Source: DAIMFL01 sp964372215 (GTDB taxonomy: Bacteria; Pseudomonadota; Alphaproteobacteria; Dongiales; Dongiaceae). Taken from it: a DNA stretch of 64,000 nt. The position numbers and the translations under genes are program-made. Below are positions 1 through 9,254 of this stretch, piece by piece. Positions within the stretch are counted from its first letter, which is position 1. Every line of letters starts with the position of its first letter. A model generated the notes under the pieces. It made no database searches. It had not been told where the DNA came from and was given only the letters and a program-made list of their open reading frames with translations. Where the stretch lies: positions 1 through 64,000 of the forward strand of contig CAYJQC010000012.1 of NCBI GenBank assembly GCA_964372215.1, in the 5' to 3' direction.

Positions 1-620
<620 letters not shown>

Positions 621-814
621 GTCTTCTCCGTCCCTTCAGCAGGCTCGCTGCCGGCCTCGTCTCGCCGAGCGCCGCACCGGCCCCCATGTGGATCGCGTGC
701 CGCGGCGGTCCCGGGGTCGATCCAGGGGCCGCCACAGGCCTGTGGGAGGTTTCCGGGCCCGGGCCCGGGGTGTCCCCCAGCGTCCCTTCCGGAATCCTCA
801 CGGTTCGACGGGAT

Positions 815-842
815 ATATAGGGATGCCGCGAGCCGGCGCAAG
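815..842 (-). promoter_or_regulatory. Sigma-32 (RpoH)-type promoter for dnaK
   Basis: Read on the minus strand, CTTG (842-839) is followed after 16 nt by CCCTATAT (822-815). This matches the alphaproteobacterial heat-shock promoter pattern, CTTG then about 16-17 nt then CYTATNT. It would give a leader of roughly 185 nt before the dnaK ATG. The 339-bp gap 621-959 holds nothing else that I recognise; no CIRCE inverted repeat is visible. Confidence 0.5.
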
Positions 843-959
843 CGCGGCGAACCCGGGAAAGGCAGGGAAATCGCGGCCTTGGCCGCCTCTTCGGCAGCGG
901 CAGACGTAAATCGAAGATGAATCCCGACGGCCCCCTGGCCGGGCGCGACGGCGCGCGGT

Positions 960-1520
960 TCAGACGCCCGTCAGCCCGGCGAACTCCGCCGCATGGATTT
1001 CGCGGTCCATGGTTTCGACCAGCCGCCGCCAGGCCGGGCGATTCTCGGTCGCCGCGGTCAGGATCAGGGAATAGTGGACGACGGCGATGTCGCTGGCCAC
1101 CAGGCTGAGGCTGTGCCAGCGATGCTCGGTGAACCAGCCCTTGTCGTTCTGGAATTCGCGCTGATAACGGATCAACTTGCCGAACTCGATGCCGGTGACT
1201 TCCAGCTGGTTCTTGGGTGCGCCCTTCTTGTGCTTGATGCGCTCCGCGATCGCGTCCAGCACCTCGTCCCGCGCCGCGGTGTTCGCCACCGGCCTGTCGA
1301 GTTCGACGATGTCGACGTCGATCCACAGCGTGCCGGTATCGGCCGCCGGGTCCTCGATATCCTCGCAGCAGCACCACATCCGGGCCGTCTCGTCCCAGGC
1401 GAAGGGCCAGATCGCCGGCACCTTGAGATTGATGAGCCCGAGGATCGCGATGGTCTTGAGCGGCTCGAACGGGTCCGCCCCGTCCTCCTCGGATGGCGGC
1501 GCCGGCGCAGTCGGTTCCAT
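960..1520 (-). CDS. Hypothetical protein, 186 aa
   Basis: I do not recognise this family. The ATG at 1520 begins MEPTAPAPPSEEDG; the frame stays open further upstream, but that part reads as Arg/Pro-rich noise. The protein is soluble-looking, has no signal peptide, and carries an acidic CCCEDIEDP stretch and a segment KLIRYQREFQNDKGWFTEH suggesting a compact alpha/beta fold. It lies upstream of dnaK on the same strand, 340 bp away, and divergent from the small membrane protein at 1702. Codon use is ordinary for the window, which supports a real gene. Function unknown. Confidence 0.6.
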   Translation of the reverse strand: MEPTAPAPPSEEDGADPFEPLKTIAILGLINLKVPAIWPFAWDETARMWCCCEDIEDPAADTGTLWIDVDIVELDRPVANTAARDEVLDAIAERIKHKKGAPKNQLEVTGIEFGKLIRYQREFQNDKGWFTEHRWHSLSLVASDIAVVHYSLILTAATENRPAWRRLVETMDREIHAAEFAGLTGV

Positions 1521-1701
1521 GCCCGTTCTCCAGTCTCCCACCCACCGATTCGGATATTGGAACAAGACATGAACTTCGGCAATCGTAAAGTGTCTCTGTG
1601 GACTCTGTACCCTCAGAGAGGGTGGCGCGGGCCGGCCGTCGACCCCGCGGCCCCACGGTTCCCCCGCTGCGCGCGGCCGGGAACGGTGATATGGGTGACG
1701 G

Positions 1702-2007
1702 ATGTCCGAGACACCGCGCAATTCCGCAGGCGATCCGGCCAGTGATGGCGTCTACCGCGCCATCCAGGTGCTGCTGTTCCTCGACGTGGTGCTCGGCCTC
1801 GGCCTCGCCGTGGTCGGCGCCAGCGTGCTGGAGGTGAACGAGGTCGCCTATGCCGGGCTCGGCCTCGCCGTGGTCGGGCTGGTGCTGATGGTGTTCTTCC
1901 GGGTGCTGGCGGCGCGCGAGGCGGCGCGCCGGAAGCACGCCGCGCGGGCGGCCCAGAGCCACGACCGGCTGCGCCGCGTCGCCCGGCCCGGCGCCGCGGA
2001 CGAATGA
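1702..2007 (+). CDS. Small two-helix membrane protein, 101 aa
   Basis: Two hydrophobic segments are visible, about residues 20-43 (IQVLLFLDVVLGLGLAVVG region) and 48-70. They are followed by a basic Arg/Ala-rich tail (AAREAARRKHAARAAQSH) expected to lie in the cytoplasm by the positive-inside rule. The start is ATG. The stop overlaps the start of the DUF1848 gene by 4 bp (ATGA), so the two are probably cotranscribed and translationally coupled. No family recognised. Confidence 0.6.
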   Translation: MSETPRNSAGDPASDGVYRAIQVLLFLDVVLGLGLAVVGASVLEVNEVAYAGLGLAVVGLVLMVFFRVLAAREAARRKHAARAAQSHDRLRRVARPGAADE

Positions 2008-2909
2008 TCGTCTCGGCGAGCTATCGCAGCGACATCCCGGCGCTCTACGGCGCCTGGTTCGCCCGGCGGCTGGCGGCCGGATACGCCCTGGTCGCCAATC
2101 CCTATGGCGGCCGGCCCTATCGGGTCGGGCTCGGCCCCGGGGACGCCGAGGGCTTCGTGTTCTGGACCCGCAACGGCGCGCCGTTCCGCGCCGGGTTCGC
2201 GGCGGTGGCCGGGCGGGGCACGCCCTTCGTCGTGCAGTACACCGTGACCGGCTATCCGCGCGCCCTCGAGCCGGCGGTGCCGGAAGCGGCGCGCGGGATC
2301 GCCGAGATCCGGGCCTTGCGCGCGGCGTTCGGCCCGCGCGCCGTGGTGTGGCGCTACGATCCGATCGTCATGAGTTCGGTCACCGGGACCGACTGGCATC
2401 TCGAGAATTTCGCGCGGCTGGCGGCGGCGCTCGCCGGCGCGACCGACGAGGTCGTGGTGTCGTTCGCGCAGATCTATGCCAAGACGCGCCGCAATCTCGA
2501 CGCCGCCGCACGCGCCCACGGCTTCACCTGGCGCGCGCCCGAAACCGATGAGAAGCGCGACCTGCTGGCCCGCCTCGCCGCCATTGCCGGCGACCACGGC
2601 ATGCGCCTCACGCTGTGCGCCCAGCCGGATCTCGTCGGCGACGCGACGCCGGCGGCGCGCTGCGTCGACGCGCTGCGCCTGTCGGACCTCGCCGGCCGCG
2701 CGATTCCGTCACGCGAGAAGGGCACCCGCCCGGGCTGCCTGTGCGCGGAATCCCGCGACCTCGGCGGCTACGATTCCTGCACCCAGGGCTGCGCCTATTG
2801 CTACGCGGTCAGGTCGAGCGACGCCGCGCGCGCGAACCGCCGCAGACATGATCCGATTGCGGAAATGCTGGTGCCGCACAACGGCAAAGAGAACAGCAGC
2901 GCCGCCTGA
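2004..2909 (+). CDS. DUF1848 family protein
   Basis: 301 aa, typical length for DUF1848. The N-terminus MIVSASYRSDIPALYGAWF and the internal WRYDPIVMSS are family hallmarks. Near residues 245-270 there are clustered cysteines (CLCAESRD, then SCTQGCAYCYA) that resemble an iron-sulfur ligand set of the kind seen in radical SAM and spore-photoproduct-lyase-like proteins. The biochemical role of DUF1848 is not established as far as I know; an Fe-S redox or radical enzyme is an inference from the cysteines. It overlaps the upstream small membrane protein gene by 4 bp. It is convergent with grpE, and a REP-like repeat fills the gap between them. Confidence 0.85.
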   Translation: MIVSASYRSDIPALYGAWFARRLAAGYALVANPYGGRPYRVGLGPGDAEGFVFWTRNGAPFRAGFAAVAGRGTPFVVQYTVTGYPRALEPAVPEAARGIAEIRALRAAFGPRAVVWRYDPIVMSSVTGTDWHLENFARLAAALAGATDEVVVSFAQIYAKTRRNLDAAARAHGFTWRAPETDEKRDLLARLAAIAGDHGMRLTLCAQPDLVGDATPAARCVDALRLSDLAGRAIPSREKGTRPGCLCAESRDLGGYDSCTQGCAYCYAVRSSDAARANRRRHDPIAEMLVPHNGKENSSAA

Positions 2910-2916
2910 GCGGCGG

Positions 2917-3003
2917 CCTCGCCCTTCGACAGGCTCAGGGTGAGGCCGGTTTGGCGATGCACTGAAATGAAGAGCCTCGTCCCGAGCCTGTCGAAGGACG
3001 AGG
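2917..3003. repeat. REP-like inverted pair, copy 1 of 4
   Basis: Two arms, 2917-2945 and 2975-3003, each contain the core CTTCGACAGGCTCAG or its reverse complement. Each arm is itself a hairpin because its CCTCG and CGAGG ends pair. It lies between the convergent DUF1848 and grpE genes, where it could act as a bidirectional terminator. Confidence 0.8.
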
Positions 3004-3013
3004 CGATGGCGTA

Positions 3014-3697
3014 TCAGACGACGGTATCGACGTGGCCGCCGCCGCTGCCGTCCGGCGGATCGCCGCCGTCATTGGCCGGCCGCGGCCCGCCCTCCTGCGC
3101 ATCGCCCTTGGCGACCCCGACCATGGCCGGGCGGATCAGGCGGTCGTTGAGGACATAGCCGGCCTGCAGCACCTGGACCACGATGCCCGCGGGCTGGCCG
3201 CTGCCCGGCACCTCGAACATCGCCTGGTGCAGGTTGCTGTCGAACTTCTGGCCCATCGGATCGATCCGCTTCAACCCGTGCTTCTCGAAGCCGGCGAGCA
3301 GCTGGCGCTCGGTCATCTCGACCCCGGTCACCAGGGTCTTCAGCGCCTCGTCGTTCTCCAGCGCCTCGGGCGCCACCGCCTCGAGCGCGCGGCGCAGGTT
3401 GTCGGCGACCGGCACCAGCTCGCGGGCGAAGCCGGCGATGCCGAACTTGGCCGCGTCCTCCTTGTCGCGCTGGGCGCGGCGGCGCACGTTCTCGGTCTCG
3501 GCCAGGGCCCGCAGCAGCTGCTCCCGAAATTCCGCCGCCTCGGCCCGCGCCGCGGCGAGCTGGTCGGCCGGGCCCGGCGCCGCCTCGGGGATGTCCTCGC
3601 CGGCATCGATCAGCGGCGCCTCGGGGTCGCCGTGCTGCTGGTCCTCGGTGGTATCGCGCTTCTCATCCGACATGGGCGATGTCTGCTCCGTCATCAT
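3014..3697 (-). CDS. grpE: Nucleotide exchange factor GrpE
   Basis: 227 aa. GrpE releases ADP from DnaK as a homodimer. Residues ~45-100 form the long N-terminal coiled coil (DQLAAARAEAAEFREQLLRALAETENVRRR). The C-terminal beta-wing carries the family signature, here LLAGFEKHGLKRIDPMGQKFDSNLHQAMFEVP and IVVQVLQAGYVLNDRLIRPAMVGVAKG. The acidic N-terminus and Gly/Asp-rich C-terminal tail are common in alphaproteobacteria. The frame starts MMTEQTSPMSDEK; a second possible start is Met9. It lies 61 bp downstream of hrcA on the same strand, so hrcA-grpE is probably one transcript. Confidence 0.97.
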   Translation of the reverse strand: MMTEQTSPMSDEKRDTTEDQQHGDPEAPLIDAGEDIPEAAPGPADQLAAARAEAAEFREQLLRALAETENVRRRAQRDKEDAAKFGIAGFARELVPVADNLRRALEAVAPEALENDEALKTLVTGVEMTERQLLAGFEKHGLKRIDPMGQKFDSNLHQAMFEVPGSGQPAGIVVQVLQAGYVLNDRLIRPAMVGVAKGDAQEGGPRPANDGGDPPDGSGGGHVDTVV

Positions 3698-3758
3698 CTG
3701 TCTCGTGTCCGTGAAATCCGGGGTCCGCCGCCGCGGTCCCGCTCGGGGGCGCGCGGGC

Positions 3759-4832
3759 TCAGCCGAGCACGCGGCCGATCACCTGGGCAGTGTAGTCCAC
3801 CATCGGGATGATGCGGGCGTAATCGATGCGGGTCGGACCGATCACGCCGACCGCCCCGACGATGCGCTGCCGGCTGTTGCGATAGGGCGCGATCACCATC
3901 GAGCAGCCGGACACGCCGAACAGCTCGTTCTCGGCGCCGATGAAGATCTGCACGCCCTGGGCGGTGCCGGCGGCGTCGAGCAGCCGGACCAGGGATTCCT
4001 TGGTCTCCAGGCTGGCGAACAGGGCGCGGATGCGTTCGAGATCGGACAGCGCGGTCACGTCGTCCAGCAGATGGGTGTGGCCGCGCACGATGAGCGCGCC
4101 GCCCTTCTCGCCGCCGGCCCAGGTGGCGAGCCCGGCCTCGATCACCCGGGTGGTCAGCGCGTCGAGCTCGGCGCGGTTGCCCTCGAGTTCCTGCAGCACA
4201 TCGATCCGCGCCTCGTCGAGGGTGCGGCCGATCAGCCGGGCGGTCAGGAAGTTGCCGGCCTCGACCAGCGACGATGCCGGCAGCCCGATCGGCAGGTCGA
4301 TGATGCGGTTCTCGACCAGGCCGCCCTCGGTCACCATGACGACCAGGGCGCGGCCCGGGCCGAGATGGACGAACTCGATATGCTTCAGGGGATTCTCGGT
4401 CTTCGGCGCCACCACTAGCCCGGCGCAGCGCGACAGGCCGGAGAGCAGGGTCGAGGCCTCCTCCATCACCTCGGGCATGCTGCGGCCGGCGGCGGCGCAT
4501 TTGCCCTCGATCGAATCGCGCTCGTCCTGGGTCAGGCCGCCGAGCTCGAGCAGCCCGTTCACGAACATCCGCAATCCGAGCTCGGTCGGCAGCCTGCCGG
4601 CCGAGGTATGGGGCGCGAACAGCAGCCCCGCCTCCTCCAGGTCGGCCATGACGTTGCGGATGGTGGCCGGCGACAGGTTCATGCCGAGCCGGCGCGCGAT
4701 GGTGCGCGAGCCGATCGGCTCGCCGGTCTCGACATAGGCGTCGACGATGTGGCGGAAGATCTCGCGCGAGCGATCGCTGAGCTCGCCGGCCGCGAGGCCT
4801 TGCTTTCCGAGGGTTGTCTTCACCAGGTTCAT
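3759..4832 (-). CDS. hrcA: Heat-inducible transcription repressor HrcA
   Basis: 357 aa. HrcA binds CIRCE operators and represses groESL and related genes. The winged-helix DNA-binding domain is at ~20-90 (LSDRSREIFRHIVDAYVETGEPIGSRTIARRLGMNLSPATIRNVMADLEEAGLL, with PHTSAGRLPTE just after). The GAF-like dimerisation region carries IGAENE, and the conserved C-terminal block is GAVGVIGPTRIDYARIIPMVDYTA. The ATG at 4832 gives MNLVKTTLG; open frame continues upstream but into rph promoter sequence. It is divergent from rph with 147 bp between them. I saw no CIRCE sequence here, so its targets are probably elsewhere (groESL is the usual one). Confidence 0.97.
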   Translation of the reverse strand: MNLVKTTLGKQGLAAGELSDRSREIFRHIVDAYVETGEPIGSRTIARRLGMNLSPATIRNVMADLEEAGLLFAPHTSAGRLPTELGLRMFVNGLLELGGLTQDERDSIEGKCAAAGRSMPEVMEEASTLLSGLSRCAGLVVAPKTENPLKHIEFVHLGPGRALVVMVTEGGLVENRIIDLPIGLPASSLVEAGNFLTARLIGRTLDEARIDVLQELEGNRAELDALTTRVIEAGLATWAGGEKGGALIVRGHTHLLDDVTALSDLERIRALFASLETKESLVRLLDAAGTAQGVQIFIGAENELFGVSGCSMVIAPYRNSRQRIVGAVGVIGPTRIDYARIIPMVDYTAQVIGRVLG

Positions 4833-4979
4833 CGGCCTTTCCAGGGGCGAAATGTAGGTGGCCCCCACCGGAGCGTCAACGCCGGCCGGCCCTGCGCGAT
4901 CCGGCCGGCTGGACCCCAGGGGGCGGGGAGAGTAGCTTGGCCGCCGTTTTCCAACCCCCTGTGCCGACCTGGAGATTTC

Positions 4980-5744
4980 GTGACCGCTTCCGCCAGCCCC
5001 GCCGCCAGTTCCGCCGCCAGTTCCCCGGGCCGACCCTCCGGCCGCGCGCCCGACGCGCTGCGCCCGATCAGCCTGGAGACCGACGTCAACAAATACGCCG
5101 AAGGATCCTGCCTGGTGCATTTCGGCGACACCCGGGTGCTGTGCACGGCGAGCGTCGAAGACCGGGTCCCGCCCTTCCTGCGCAATTCCGGCCGTGGCTG
5201 GATCACCGCCGAGTACGGCATGCTGCCGCGCTCGACCGGCACCCGGACCGATCGCGAGGCGGCGCGCGGCGGCCAGGGCGGCCGCACCCACGAGATCCAG
5301 CGGCTGATCGGCCGGAGCCTACGCGCCGTCGCCGACCTGACCGGCTTCGGCGAGCGCCAGATCAAGGTCGACTGCGACGTGCTGCAGGCCGATGGCGGCA
5401 CCCGCACCGCCGCGATCACCGGCGGCTATGTCGCGCTGCACCTGGCGTTCCAGCATCTGCAGCGCCTGGGCGCGGTCGCCAAGCTGCCGCTCACCGACCA
5501 GGTGGCCGGGGTGTCCTGCGGCATCGTCAAGGGGGTGCCGGTGCTCGACCTCGACTACGCCGAGGATTCGACCGCCGAGGCCGACACCAATTTCGTGCTG
5601 ACGGCGTCGGGTGGCATCGTGGAGATCCAGGGCACCGCCGAGACCGCGCCGTTCGCCGAGGAGGCCTTTCTCGCCATGCTGGCGCTGGCCCGCCGCGGCA
5701 CCGCCGAGCTGGTGCTGCACCAGCGCGCCGCGCTCGGGCTGTAG
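4980..5744 (+). CDS. rph: Ribonuclease PH
   Basis: 254 aa. Phosphate-dependent 3'-5' exoribonuclease that trims tRNA 3' ends. Family blocks are SGRAPDALRPISLE, FGDTRVLCTASVEDRVPPFL, GWITAEYGMLPRSTGTRTDREAARGGQGGRTHEIQRLIGRSLRA (phosphate- and RNA-binding region) and CDVLQADGGTRTAAITG. I chose the GTG at 4980 because a GGAG lies 5 nt ahead; no in-frame ATG is near the conserved N-terminus. The Ser/Ala-rich first ~18 residues are an extension over the usual start. Divergent from hrcA, with rdgB 14 bp downstream. Confidence 0.96.
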   Translation: MTASASPAASSAASSPGRPSGRAPDALRPISLETDVNKYAEGSCLVHFGDTRVLCTASVEDRVPPFLRNSGRGWITAEYGMLPRSTGTRTDREAARGGQGGRTHEIQRLIGRSLRAVADLTGFGERQIKVDCDVLQADGGTRTAAITGGYVALHLAFQHLQRLGAVAKLPLTDQVAGVSCGIVKGVPVLDLDYAEDSTAEADTNFVLTASGGIVEIQGTAETAPFAEEAFLAMLALARRGTAELVLHQRAALGL

Positions 5745-5758
5745 CACTGGGCGGCGCA

Positions 5759-6394
5759 ATGGCCGGTCCCCATCGCCGCTTCGACGGCGGTCGCCTGGTG
5801 ATCGCCAGCCACAACGAGGGCAAGCTGCGCGAGATCGCGGCCCTGCTGGCGCCGCTCGGCGCCGAGATCGTGGCGGCGCGCGAGCTTGGCCTGGACGAGC
5901 CCGAGGAGACCGCCCCCAGCTTCGTCGGCAATGCCGAATTGAAGGCGCGCGCCGCCGCCGGCGTCGCCCGTCTGCCGGCGCTGGCCGACGATTCCGGCCT
6001 GGCGGTCGACGCGCTGGACGGCAATCCCGGCATCTACTCGGCGCGCTGGGCCGGCTTCTCCCGCGACTTCGGACTCGCCATGCAGCGGGTCAATCGCGAG
6101 CTGGCCTATGCCGGCGCGCGCGAGCCCGAACAGCGCGCCGCCCATTTCGTCTGCGCGCTGTCGCTGTGCTGGCCCGACGGCCATTGCGAGACCTTCGAGG
6201 GCAAGGTGTTCGGCCAACTGGTGTGGCCGCCGCGCGGCAAGCACGGCTTCGGCTACGACCCGATCTTCCAGGCCGATGGCGAGACCGTCACCTTCGGCGA
6301 GATGGATCCCGAGCGTAAGCACGCCATGAGCCACCGCGCCGACGCCTTCCGCCAGCTCGTCGCCGCCTGCTTCGCGGGCCCGGCGGCGCCATGA
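5759..6394 (+). CDS. rdgB: dITP/XTP pyrophosphatase (RdgB/HAM1)
   Basis: 211 aa. Hydrolyses dITP, dXTP and ITP to monophosphates, keeping deaminated purines out of DNA. Motifs: VIASHNEGKLREI near the N-terminus (substrate loop), LADDSGLAVDALDGNPGIYSARWAG in the middle, and HGFGYDPIF with the conserved SHRADAFRQL near the C-terminus. The ATG at 5759 is 14 nt after the rph stop. The stop overlaps the hemW start (ATGA), so rph-rdgB-hemW form one operon, a common alphaproteobacterial arrangement. Confidence 0.97.
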   Translation: MAGPHRRFDGGRLVIASHNEGKLREIAALLAPLGAEIVAARELGLDEPEETAPSFVGNAELKARAAAGVARLPALADDSGLAVDALDGNPGIYSARWAGFSRDFGLAMQRVNRELAYAGAREPEQRAAHFVCALSLCWPDGHCETFEGKVFGQLVWPPRGKHGFGYDPIFQADGETVTFGEMDPERKHAMSHRADAFRQLVAACFAGPAAP

Positions 6395-7581
6395 GCGCGG
6401 TTGCACAACAGCACGCTGTCGCCGCGCTGCCCGGGCGCGGCTTCGCGCTGTACGTCCACTGGCCGTTCTGCCTGTCGAAATGCCCGTACTGCGATTTCAA
6501 CAGCCATGTGCGCGAGAACGTCGACCACGCCCGCTGGCGCCGGGCGCTGGTCGCCGAGCTCGACCATTACGCCGACCGGACGCCGGGCCGGGTGCTCACC
6601 AGCATCTTCTTCGGCGGCGGCACGCCGTCGCTGATGGAGCCGTCGACGGTCGCCGCAGTGATCGAGCGCGCCGCGGCGCGCTGGCGGTTCGCCGCCGATA
6701 TCGAGATCACCCTGGAAGCCAATCCGAGCTCGGTCGAGGCGGGGCGTTTCGCCGGCTATCGCGCCGCCGGGGTCGACCGGGTGTCGCTCGGCGTGCAGGC
6801 GCTCGACGACGACGCGCTCAGGATGCTCGGCCGGCGCCACGACGCGGCCGAGGCGCGCGCCGCGCTGGCGCTGGCGCACCGCCAGTTCGCGCGCGTCTCC
6901 TTCGACCTCATCTATACCCGGCCGGGACAGACCGCCGCGGCGTGGCGCGCCGAGCTCGACCAGGCGCTCGACCTGGCGGGCGAGCATCTGTCGCTCTACC
7001 AGCTCACCATCGAGCCCAACACCGCCTTCGAATCCGCCGCGCGCCAGGGCCGCCTCGCCATGCCCGACCAGGACGATGCCGGCGCGCTCTACGAGATGAC
7101 CCAGGCGTGGATGGCCGCGGCCGGGCGGCCGGCCTACGAGATCTCGAACTTCGCGCGGCCGGGCGCCGAGTCCCGGCACAACCTGACCTACTGGCGCTAC
7201 GGCGATTATGCCGGCATCGGCCCCGGCGCCCATGGCCGGCTCACCCTGGACGGCGAGAAGCTCGCGACGCGCCAGCATCGCGCGCCGGAATCCTGGCTCG
7301 CCGCGGTCGAGTCCGCCGGACACGCGACCCGGACCCATGAGCCGGTGGCGCAAGCCGAGCGCGGCACGGAAATGCTGATGATGGGGCTGCGGCTGGCCGA
7401 GGGCGTGTCGTGCGCGGCGTTCGCGGCGGAGACCGGCAGGGAGATCGCCGCGGCGCTCGACCCGGTGGCCCTGCGGCGCCTGACCGATGGCGGCTACCTC
7501 ACCCTCGACGACCGCGCGCTGCGGGCGACGCCGGCGGGCCGCCAGCGGCTCGACGCCGTGCTGGCGGCGCTGCTGGCCTAA
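6391..7581 (+). CDS. hemW: Heme chaperone HemW (radical SAM)
   Basis: 396 aa. The radical SAM cluster motif CLSKCPYCDF places cysteines at about residues 27, 31 and 34; FFGGGTPSL and the HemN C-terminal domain follow. HemW delivers heme to respiratory enzymes. It is shorter than coproporphyrinogen dehydrogenase HemN (~450 aa) and lacks HemN's extended N-terminus, and the rdgB neighbourhood is typical of HemW, so I prefer HemW over HemN. It overlaps rdgB by 4 bp and is convergent with the small gene at 7578, whose stop overlaps by 4 bp. Confidence 0.93.
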   Translation: MSAVAQQHAVAALPGRGFALYVHWPFCLSKCPYCDFNSHVRENVDHARWRRALVAELDHYADRTPGRVLTSIFFGGGTPSLMEPSTVAAVIERAAARWRFAADIEITLEANPSSVEAGRFAGYRAAGVDRVSLGVQALDDDALRMLGRRHDAAEARAALALAHRQFARVSFDLIYTRPGQTAAAWRAELDQALDLAGEHLSLYQLTIEPNTAFESAARQGRLAMPDQDDAGALYEMTQAWMAAAGRPAYEISNFARPGAESRHNLTYWRYGDYAGIGPGAHGRLTLDGEKLATRQHRAPESWLAAVESAGHATRTHEPVAQAERGTEMLMMGLRLAEGVSCAAFAAETGREIAAALDPVALRRLTDGGYLTLDDRALRATPAGRQRLDAVLAALLA

Positions 7582-7772
7582 TTCTGGCTCTGGCTGGCGG
7601 CGGGCGTGGCCTTGGCGGCGAGCTCGAGTTCGACCGGGGCCTGGACCCCGCCCCCGGCGAAGGCCGCGGCGGTGACCAGCATGGTGAGGGCGAGCAGCAC
7701 CGGCGCGATCACCAGCATCAACCCGTCGCCACCGTCGCCGGCCGCGGTGCGACTATCGGACTTGTCTTCCAT
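7578..7772 (-). CDS. Small single-span membrane protein, 64 aa
   Basis: ATG at 7772. An acidic N-terminus (MEDKSDSRTAAGDGGDG) is followed by one hydrophobic helix, about residues 18-40 (LMLVIAPVLLALTMLVTAAA), and a polar tail. No family recognised. Its stop codon overlaps the hemW stop region on the other strand. The coding evidence is modest, but a charged N-terminus followed by a clean transmembrane helix is unlikely by chance. The 130 bp between it and the lipoprotein gene at 7903 show nothing notable. Confidence 0.5.
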   Translation of the reverse strand: MEDKSDSRTAAGDGGDGLMLVIAPVLLALTMLVTAAAFAGGGVQAPVELELAAKATPAASQSQN

Positions 7773-7902
7773 GAACCCCGGATCCTCGCCGGGCGCGTCG
7801 CAGCGCAGGGGGCAGGCACACGACCAGTCCCCCGACGACGCGCCAGCCGGTTCTGTAGCACGCCAGCCGTTGACAAGGATTTAACCGACCGACCGGCCGA
7901 GA

Positions 7903-9168
7903 CTAAAAAATCGCCGGCTCGAAGCTGGCGGGCGCCGGGTCGATCACGACCGGACCGCCCGCCTGCATCTCGTAGATCGCCAGGCCGCGCTCGACCCTGC
8001 CGTCCGGAGTGAAGCGGAACACCCCGTCGATGCCGGAAAAGCCGCTCGGGTTGAGCAGCGCCTCGGCGCCGAAGCCGGCGCCGTCCCCGGCCCGGCCGAG
8101 CACCGCGGCCAGCGCAGTGCCGTCATAGGCCAGGCTGGCGATGCGCGGCGGCTCGCTGCCGTAGAGCGCGCGGTAGCGCAGGGCGAAGTTGCGCCACTGC
8201 TCCGGCGCCGGCGCGGCGAACCAGCCGCCGATCAGCGCCGGCTCGGCGGCGAGCGCCGCGTCGTCCCACAGCGCGGTGCCGAGCAGCCGGACCTGGGCGG
8301 GATCGATGTCGTAATACGGCACCAGGGGGGCGAGCTGGGTCAGCCGGGGCGCGCCTTCGGGGATCATCAGGGCGTCGAACTGCGGGGTGCCGCCGGGATT
8401 GAGCCGGCGCACCACCCCGGTCAGGTCGACCGCGGCCGGGTCGTAGTATTCGACATCGGCGACGGCCGCGCCGAAGCGCGGCGCCGCGGTCTGCAGCGCG
8501 GCGGTCACGATCTGGCCGAAGGCGGAGGCCGGCGCCAGCACCGCAACCCGGCGCAGCCCCTGCGCCGCGGCGTAGCCGACCACGCGCTCGACCTGCAGGC
8601 TGGGCAGCAGGCCCATCAGGTAGACGCCGTTGCCGGCGACGCTGACATCGGTGGAGAAGGCGATCATCGGCACCCCGGCGGCGCGCACCGCCGGCGCCGC
8701 CTGGGTGACCGAGGACGCGAAGATCGGGCCGAGCACCACCCGCGCCCGCTCCTGCATCAGCTGCTGGGCGGCGGCGGCGGCGCCCCCGGGGATCTCGGTG
8801 TCGCGCACCACCAGGGTGAACTGCGCGTTGCCGAGATCGAACAGCGCCATCTGGGCCGCCTGCAGCAGCGCCTGGCCGAGCCCGGCATTGGCGCCGCTGA
8901 GCGGCAGCAGCAGCCCGACCTTGACCGGCTGGTCCTGCGGCAGCGGCGCCGGGGGCGGCGCGGCGGCGGTCGGGACCGGAGCCGCGACGCTCGGGGCCGG
9001 CGCCGCTTCTTGCTCCACAGGCGGCGGTGCCGATACCCTGTTGGCGGTGCAGGCGGATCCGGCGAGCAGCAGCACGGCGGCGACCGCCGGCAGCCAGCGC
9101 CGCGCACTCCCGCGCCACGGCAGCGAATGGAACAGGCATGAGCGAAGCGCGACCCACGCGGCGGCCAT
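7903..9168 (-). CDS. LpoA-like penicillin-binding protein activator lipoprotein
   Basis: About 421 aa. A signal peptide ends in the lipobox LLLAGSAC, so the mature protein should be outer-membrane anchored. A Pro/Ala-rich linker precedes a periplasmic-binding-protein fold (VKVGLLLPLSGANAGLGQALLQAAQMALFD, RVVLGPIFASS, VAVLAPASAFGQ). In E. coli the yraM (lpoA)-yraL (rsmI)-yraN-yraP order is found; the same neighbours are here, divergent from rsmI, which supports a role in activating a peptidoglycan synthase rather than amino-acid import. Start uncertain: ATG 9168 gives a normal signal peptide, while GTG 9234 has a GGAG but an overlong n-region. Either way it lies nose to nose with rsmI. Confidence 0.8.
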   Translation of the reverse strand: MAAAWVALRSCLFHSLPWRGSARRWLPAVAAVLLLAGSACTANRVSAPPPVEQEAAPAPSVAAPVPTAAAPPPAPLPQDQPVKVGLLLPLSGANAGLGQALLQAAQMALFDLGNAQFTLVVRDTEIPGGAAAAAQQLMQERARVVLGPIFASSVTQAAPAVRAAGVPMIAFSTDVSVAGNGVYLMGLLPSLQVERVVGYAAAQGLRRVAVLAPASAFGQIVTAALQTAAPRFGAAVADVEYYDPAAVDLTGVVRRLNPGGTPQFDALMIPEGAPRLTQLAPLVPYYDIDPAQVRLLGTALWDDAALAAEPALIGGWFAAPAPEQWRNFALRYRALYGSEPPRIASLAYDGTALAAVLGRAGDGAGFGAEALLNPSGFSGIDGVFRFTPDGRVERGLAIYEMQAGGPVVIDPAPASFEPAIF

Positions 9169-9254
9169 CGGGTGCCGGCGGCGCCCGGCGCGGCGGGCGA
9201 TCGACGGCGGCGGATCGAGACGGAAAAGGCTCACGGAACCCGGACTCCCGGCGC

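Noticed and set aside
4833..4979. CIRCE operator in front of hrcA
   Set aside because: No TTAGCACTC/GAGTGCTAA-like inverted repeat is present.
6391..7581. Oxygen-independent coproporphyrinogen III oxidase (HemN)
   Set aside because: Length, N-terminus and the rdgB neighbour fit HemW; HemN is longer with extra N-terminal residues.
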